Shown here: positions 59,648-64,000 of the stretch, piece after piece | How the letters are laid out: every line of letters starts with the position of its first letter | How positions within the stretch are numbered: the stretch's first letter is position 1 | Assembly (NCBI RefSeq): GCF_022829345.1 | Contig: NZ_JAKSXV010000080.1 | Span: 1 to 64,000 of the forward strand | Direction of reading: 5' to 3' | Length of the DNA stretch: 64,000 nucleotides | Source: Methylobacterium sp. J-090 | GTDB lineage: Bacteria; Pseudomonadota; Alphaproteobacteria; Rhizobiales; Beijerinckiaceae | Made by a program: the position numbers and the translations under genes | Notes under the pieces: generated by a model | Told to the model about the DNA's origin: nothing | Seen by the model: the letters and a program-made list of their open reading frames with translations, nothing else | Databases searched by the model: none

Positions 59648-60811
59648 ATGCCGGGCTTCGACCCGCGCGCGCCCGAGACCTACTGGGGTCTGTTCCGTCG
59701 CGAGAGCCGCCTGACCGCCACCCGGCGCGCCATGGCGATCACCGTGAGCGATCCCGACCGCTCGCCCGACGGCTTGCGCCTCGACTGGCGCGTGGAGGCG
59801 GACGGGGCGCAGACCCGCTACACCCTCCTGCGCTGGGACGACATCGTCGCGGCCCGGTTCCCCCGTGGGAACGCGCGCCGCCTTCTCGCCGTGCCGGCCC
59901 TGTGGTGGCGGCTCTGGCGTTCGGGCTACCTTCGGCGATTCCGCCGCGAGGCAAGGCGCTTCGCCCGGGTGATCGTCGGCGTCCACCTCATCTACCTCGC
60001 GCTGGTGGCCCTCAGCCTCGCCGCCGCCCTCGGTCTGACCGCCCTGTTGCCCATCGCGTCCGGGCACTGGACCAGCCTCGCCGTGCCGGTCCTCGCCTAC
60101 GCGATCCTGACCGGGCTCATGGCGGCGACGCGCGGAAAACCGTTCTACGTCGCCCACCTCGTCGACGACACCGCCTTCACCCACGACCACGCCGGCGGGA
60201 CCGACGCGCGGATGCAGGCCCGCCTCGACGCCTTCGCCGACCTCATCCGGGCGGCGGACGGACGAGCGGACGAGATCGTGGTGATCGGCCATTCCTCGTC
60301 GAGCTTCCTCGGGATCGAGGCCCTCGACCGGGTGCTCGCCCGCGATCCCGAATTCGGACGGCGCGGCACCCCGGTCTCGTTCGTCAGCATCGGCAGCGTG
60401 ATCCCGTGGATCACCCTCGATCCCCGGGCCGTCGCCGTGCGCGCGTCCCTGGCCCGCGTCGCGGCCTGCGACGCCATCGGCTGGCTCGATGTCCGCGCCA
60501 AGTGGGACTGGCTCTCCATCCACAAGCGCAATCCCCTGAGCGCGTCGCGGGTCCCGGCGCCGGCGGCGCACCGGCCGGTGGAGATCCATGTCCGGATCGA
60601 GGATCTCATCGAGAAGCGCATCCTCAAGCGGCGCAAGTGGAACCTGTTCCGCATGCACTTCCAGCTGCTCATGTCGAGCCGCGACCCGCACGCCTTCGAC
60701 TACGTCGCCTTCGTCGCCGGGCCCGAGCCGGTCCACGCCGCCATCCGGCGCTGGCGCGACGGCGCGGAACATCCCAAGGCCCGCGTGACGGAGGAATCCG
60801 CCGTTCCGTAG
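59648..60811 (+). CDS. Hydrolase-like membrane protein, N-terminus possibly frameshifted
   Basis: The 387-residue product begins MPGFDPRAPETYWGLFRRE, has two membrane helices (about 105-130 and 135-155: VIVGVHLIYLALVALSLAAALGL, SLAVPVLAYAILTGLMAA) and a C-terminal alpha/beta-hydrolase-like part with IVVIGHSSSSFLGIEAL, a GxSxS nucleophile elbow. A conserved-looking stretch RETFLRQVFY precedes the ATG in frame without any start codon. In another frame, an ATG at 59562 opens MTGRIDPS, and one extra C near 59583 would join the two. I do not recognise a named family. Confidence 0.7.
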   Translation: MPGFDPRAPETYWGLFRRESRLTATRRAMAITVSDPDRSPDGLRLDWRVEADGAQTRYTLLRWDDIVAARFPRGNARRLLAVPALWWRLWRSGYLRRFRREARRFARVIVGVHLIYLALVALSLAAALGLTALLPIASGHWTSLAVPVLAYAILTGLMAATRGKPFYVAHLVDDTAFTHDHAGGTDARMQARLDAFADLIRAADGRADEIVVIGHSSSSFLGIEALDRVLARDPEFGRRGTPVSFVSIGSVIPWITLDPRAVAVRASLARVAACDAIGWLDVRAKWDWLSIHKRNPLSASRVPAPAAHRPVEIHVRIEDLIEKRILKRRKWNLFRMHFQLLMSSRDPHAFDYVAFVAGPEPVHAAIRRWRDGAEHPKARVTEESAVP

Positions 60812-60919
60812 CCCGCGCGGAACGGTCCGGGCGCGATCGCGTGTTGCCAGGGCGCGCCCTAACCCTCTAGAGCCGTCACGACCGAGACGGCCATACGGGA
60901 TCGTGTCGAGAGGGGCCGC

Positions 60920-63145
60920 ATGTTCCGCAACGATGTTCCGATCACCCCCGAACTGGTGCGCCAGCACGGCCTGACGCCCGACGAGTACGACCGCTTTCGC
61001 GGCCTCATCGGGCGCGACCCGACGCTGACCGAGCTCGGCATCGTCTCGGCCATGTGGAACGAGCACTGCTCGTACAAGTCCTCGCGAAAACACCTGCGCG
61101 GGTTGCCGACGAAGGCGCCGTGGGTGATCCAGGGCCCGGGCGAGAACGCCGGCGTCATCGACATCGGCGATGGGCTCGCCTGCGTCTTCAAGATGGAGAG
61201 CCACAACCACCCGAGCTTCATCGAGCCCTACCAGGGCGCGACCACGGGCGTCGGCGGCATCCTTCGCGACGTGTTCACCATGGGGGCGCGACCCATCGCG
61301 GCGCTCAATGCGCTCCGCTTCGGCTCGCCCGACCACCCCCGCACCCGCCACCTCGTCTCGGGCGTGGTCGCGGGCATCGGCGGCTACGGCAATTCCTTCG
61401 GCGTGCCGACGGTCGGCGGCCTCATGGGCTTCCACTCGCGCTACGACGGCAACATCCTCGTCAACGCCATGGCGGTGGGTCTGGCGAAAACCGACGCGAT
61501 CTTCTACGCGGCGGCCACCGGCGTCGGAAATCCCATCGTCTATCTCGGCTCGAAGACCGGCCGCGACGGCATCCACGGCGCCACCATGGCGTCGGCCGAG
61601 TTCGACGACGCCTCGGAATCGAAGCGCCCCACGGTGCAGGTCGGCGACCCGTTCGCGGAAAAACTCCTGCTGGAGGCCTGCCTCGAGCTCATGGCGTCGG
61701 GTGCCGTCATCGCCATCCAGGACATGGGTGCGGCGGGCCTCACCTGCTCGGCCGTCGAGATGGGCGCCAAGGGCGATCTCGGCGTCGAACTCCACATCGA
61801 GAAGGTCCCGGCCCGCGAGGCCGGCATGACCGCCTACGAGATGATGCTGTCGGAGAGCCAGGAGCGGATGCTCATGGTCCTCAAGCCCGGCATGGAGGCG
61901 GAGGCCGAGGCCATCTTCGTGAAGTGGGGCCTCGATTTCGCGGTCATCGGCCACACCACCGACACGCTGCGCTTCGTGGTCAAGCACGACGGCGTCGTGA
62001 TGGCCGACCTGCCGATCAAGGAGCTCGGCGACGAGGCGCCCCTCTACGACCGACCGCACGTCGCCAACACCCATCAGCCGGTGATCCTGGCGTCCGACGT
62101 GCCCGAGACGGTCGGCGGCGCCGAGGCGCTGAAGCGCCTCATCGGCTCGCCGGACCTGTCTTCGAAGCGCTGGGTCTACGAGCAGTACGACCACTTCATC
62201 GGCGGCAACACCGTCCAGAAGCCCGGCGGGGATGCCGCCATCGTGCGCGTCGAGGACGGCCCCAAGGGCCTCGCCATGACCGCCGACGTGACGCCGCGCT
62301 ACTGCGAGGCCGATCCCGTCGAGGGCGGCCGGCAGGCCGTGGCGGAAGCCTGGCGCAACATCACGGCGGTGGGCGCGACCCCGCTCGCCATCACCGACAA
62401 CCTCAATTTCGGCAACCCCGAGAAGCCGGAGGTGATGGGCCAGCTCGTCGGCTGTCTCAAGGGCATCGGCGAGGCCTGCCTGGCGCTCGACTTCCCCGTC
62501 GTCTCCGGCAACGTCTCGCTCTACAACGAGACCAACGGCGTGGGCATCCTGCCGACCCCGACCATCGGCGGCGTCGGCGTGCTCGCCGACGTGACGCGGC
62601 ATGCCACGATCGACCTCAAGCGCGCGGGCGACCTGCTGGTGCTGGTGGGCGACACCGGCGGCTGGCTCGGCCAGTCCGTCTACCTCGCCGTCATCGCCGG
62701 CCGCGAGGAGGGCGCGCCGCCGCCCGTGGACCTCGCCGCCGAGCGCCGCAACGGCGATTTCGTGCGCGGCCTCATCGTCTCCGGTCAGGTCGATACCGTG
62801 CACGATCTCTCGGATGGCGGCCTCGCCGTGGCGCTCGCCGAGATGGCCATGGCCGGCGGGATCGGCGCGGCGCTCCCCGAAGTACCGGCCGGCATGGCGA
62901 CGCATGCCTACCTCTTCGGCGAGGATCAGGCCCGCTATCTCCTCGCCGTCGATGCCGAGACCGCGCCGGATCTCCTCTACAGCGCCTCGGCGCAGGGCAT
63001 CGACGCCCTCGTGGTCGGCGTGACGGGGGGCGACACCCTGACCCTGCCCGGCGGCCTGACCATCGCCCTCGCCGAACTGCGCGAAGCCCACGAGGGTTGG
63101 CTGCCGGCCTACATGGCGAGCCAGCCTGCCGGCGTGCCGGCCTGA
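60920..63145 (+). CDS. purL: Phosphoribosylformylglycinamidine synthase subunit PurL
   Basis: The 741-residue cytoplasmic enzyme (the small PurL type that works with PurQ and PurS) makes FGAM from FGAR and glutamine-derived ammonia in purine synthesis. Motifs are [16 protein letters not shown] near 50, [33 protein letters not shown] near 95, AVGAT-like [26 protein letters not shown], and [19 protein letters not shown] near the end, forming the two PurM-like ATP-binding halves. Start ATG 60920 is standard. Confidence 0.97.
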   Translation: MFRNDVPITPELVRQHGLTPDEYDRFRGLIGRDPTLTELGIVSAMWNEHCSYKSSRKHLRGLPTKAPWVIQGPGENAGVIDIGDGLACVFKMESHNHPSFIEPYQGATTGVGGILRDVFTMGARPIAALNALRFGSPDHPRTRHLVSGVVAGIGGYGNSFGVPTVGGLMGFHSRYDGNILVNAMAVGLAKTDAIFYAAATGVGNPIVYLGSKTGRDGIHGATMASAEFDDASESKRPTVQVGDPFAEKLLLEACLELMASGAVIAIQDMGAAGLTCSAVEMGAKGDLGVELHIEKVPAREAGMTAYEMMLSESQERMLMVLKPGMEAEAEAIFVKWGLDFAVIGHTTDTLRFVVKHDGVVMADLPIKELGDEAPLYDRPHVANTHQPVILASDVPETVGGAEALKRLIGSPDLSSKRWVYEQYDHFIGGNTVQKPGGDAAIVRVEDGPKGLAMTADVTPRYCEADPVEGGRQAVAEAWRNITAVGATPLAITDNLNFGNPEKPEVMGQLVGCLKGIGEACLALDFPVVSGNVSLYNETNGVGILPTPTIGGVGVLADVTRHATIDLKRAGDLLVLVGDTGGWLGQSVYLAVIAGREEGAPPPVDLAAERRNGDFVRGLIVSGQVDTVHDLSDGGLAVALAEMAMAGGIGAALPEVPAGMATHAYLFGEDQARYLLAVDAETAPDLLYSASAQGIDALVVGVTGGDTLTLPGGLTIALAELREAHEGWLPAYMASQPAGVPA

Positions 63146-63172
63146 CCCGAACACTCATCAGGAGATCATCCC

Positions 63173-63409
63173 ATGCCCATGGACGCGCGCGAGATCGAGG
63201 CGATGATCCGGGAGGCCCTGCCCGACGCCCGGATCGAGATCAAGGATCTGGCCGGCGACGGCGACCACTACGCCGCCACCGTCCTGTCCGCCGCCTTCAA
63301 GGGCAAGACCCGGGTGGCCCAGCACCAGATGGTCTACGGCGCGCTCCAGGGGCGCATGGGGGGCGTGCTCCACGCCCTTGCGCTCACCACGGGCGTCCCC
63401 CAGGATTAG
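63173..63409 (+). CDS. BolA/IbaG-type iron-sulfur trafficking protein
   Basis: The 78-residue protein has the BolA fold: REIEAMIREALPDARIEIKDLAGDGDHYAATVLSAAFKGKTRVAQHQMVYGAL, with the conserved HQMVY-type helix and the GDGDHY loop. These proteins form [2Fe-2S] complexes with monothiol glutaredoxins (GrxD), which in Alphaproteobacteria usually follow. It starts 27 bases after purL and may be co-transcribed. Confidence 0.9.
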   Translation: MPMDAREIEAMIREALPDARIEIKDLAGDGDHYAATVLSAAFKGKTRVAQHQMVYGALQGRMGGVLHALALTTGVPQD

Positions 63410-63413
63410 AGCG

Positions 63414-63431
63414 TCCTTCGGAGACGAAGGA
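63414..63431 (+). other. Small hairpin between bolA and the DUF29 gene
   Basis: TCCTTCG (63414-63420) pairs with CGAAGGA (63425-63431) around a GAGA tetraloop. It has no T-run, so it is more likely an RNA-stability or attenuating hairpin than a complete terminator. Confidence 0.45.
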
Positions 63432-63448
63432 TCTCACGGGCGGACCGC

Positions 63449-63958
63449 ATGGACCAGCCGAGCCTCTACGACGACGACATCGTGACGTGGGCCGAGCAGC
63501 AAGCCTCGACCCTTCGCGAACTCGCGCGCCGGCCGGACCTGTCGAACATCCTCGATTGGGAGAACGTCGCCGGGGAGATCGAAAGCGTGGGGCGTTCGCA
63601 GATCGGCGCCGTGGAGAGCCTGCTGGCGCAGACCCTGGCGCACTTGCTCAAGCGCTTGTCCGCACCGGATACTCTGTCCGTCGAGCATTGGCGCAAGGAA
63701 GCCGGAACGTTCCAGGTCGCCGCGTTCACCCGCTACGAGCGGTCGATGCGCCAGCGCCTGGACTGGGATAAGATCTGGTCCGTGGCCCAGTCACACGCGA
63801 AATTGGGCCTGACCGCTTATGGGGACACCCTTCTGCCCCACCTGCCGGCACGATGCCCTCTCGGACCGGACGACCTTCTCGTCACGCCCTTCGATCTGGA
63901 TGCCGCCCTCCGTGCCATCGCGGACTCGACGGCCTTGAAATCGACGAATCAATCCTGA
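63449..63958 (+). CDS. DUF29 family protein
   Basis: The 169-residue product has the DUF29 pattern: LYDDDIVTWAEQQASTLRELARRPDLSNILDWENVAGEIESVGRSQIGAVESLLAQTLAHLLKRL, then RYERSMRQRLDWDKIWSVAQSHAKLGLTAYGDTLLPHLPARCPLGPDDLL. It is all-helical. The family is widespread in cyanobacteria and Alphaproteobacteria, often multicopy, without known function. It starts 39 bases after the bolA stop. The expected glutaredoxin gene is not seen before the window ends, so this gene may have been inserted between bolA and grxD. Confidence 0.85.
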   Translation: MDQPSLYDDDIVTWAEQQASTLRELARRPDLSNILDWENVAGEIESVGRSQIGAVESLLAQTLAHLLKRLSAPDTLSVEHWRKEAGTFQVAAFTRYERSMRQRLDWDKIWSVAQSHAKLGLTAYGDTLLPHLPARCPLGPDDLLVTPFDLDAALRAIADSTALKSTNQS

Positions 63959-64000
63959 CCTCAACGGTGACGCACACCGTTCCTGACAACGCGAGGATTC

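Noticed and set aside
59600-63154. A 1184-codon minus-strand open frame over purL and its neighbour
   Set aside because: High G+C leaves antisense frames open. The translation is Arg/Gly/His-rich with no domain, and purL motifs on the other strand are unambiguous.

Overview
The window looks like chromosomal DNA of a pink-pigmented facultative methylotroph relative (Methylobacterium/Methylorubrum or a close member of the Hyphomicrobiales). The reasons are very high G+C with strong G/C third-position bias in almost every gene, typical alphaproteobacterial families (TIGR02302/DUF4175, DUF1192, DUF2852, a HIG1-like twin-helix protein, YejF-like fused ABC ATPase), a PQQ-type beta-propeller protein, and plant-surface enzymes (GH10 xylanase, GH8 glucanase). 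The genus is an inference from gene content. No rRNA, tRNA, CRISPR array or complete insertion sequence was recognised.

Layout. 0.5-9.3 kb: a coiled-coil membrane protein, a small secreted Cys-rich protein, lptM-lysA, a DUF533/TerB-like protein, TIGR02302, a twin-helix protein, a PagL-like outer-membrane hydrolase and a PduO-type cobalamin adenosyltransferase, interrupted by dispersed hairpin repeats. 10-12.9 kb: etfB-etfA-hbd (electron-transfer flavoprotein and 3-hydroxybutyryl-CoA dehydrogenase). 13.1-16.2 kb: a membrane diguanylate cyclase, a small membrane protein and a quinone oxidoreductase. 16.6-21.5 kb: a compositionally foreign island, with an AT-rich (about 30% G+C) leader followed by a HlyD-like adaptor, a cellulose-synthase-like GT2 and a GH8 glucanase. 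21.6-28 kb: upp, DUF2852, a TetR regulator with a palindromic operator, DUF1192, deoB, a peptide-type ABC ATPase and a lytic transglycosylase. 28-35 kb: two esterases, a GH10 xylanase coupled to a thioesterase, a PQQ-like protein with an eroded active site and OpgC. 34.8-35.7 kb: a divergent MarR/ABM-monooxygenase pair around a perfect inverted repeat. 35.7-49 kb: ubiE-ubiB, mutM, a GAF-PAS-GGDEF protein, a YidB-like protein, uvrB, a VOC protein, a PRISE-type reductase, an ankyrin protein and coaBC. 49-51.7 kb: VOC, GST, a ureohydrolase and rpsT with its terminator. 52-56.9 kb: dnaA-dnaN-recF and a LysE exporter. 56.9-64 kb: vapBC, recQ, a hydrolase-like membrane protein that may carry a frameshift, purL, bolA and a DUF29 gene.

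Most genes are housekeeping (replication initiation, repair, lysine, ubiquinone, CoA, purine, nucleoside salvage). The most unusual unit is the 16.6-21.5 kb glucan-synthase island. It has the synthase, a periplasmic adaptor and a glucanase but no BcsB or BcsC, and the synthase has only a degenerate PilZ-like tail. It resembles the BgsB-BgsA mixed-linkage beta-glucan system of Sinorhizobium meliloti with a GH8 enzyme added. A diguanylate cyclase lies 2.4 kb upstream and another is encoded at 39.3 kb, so a c-di-GMP link is plausible but unproven.
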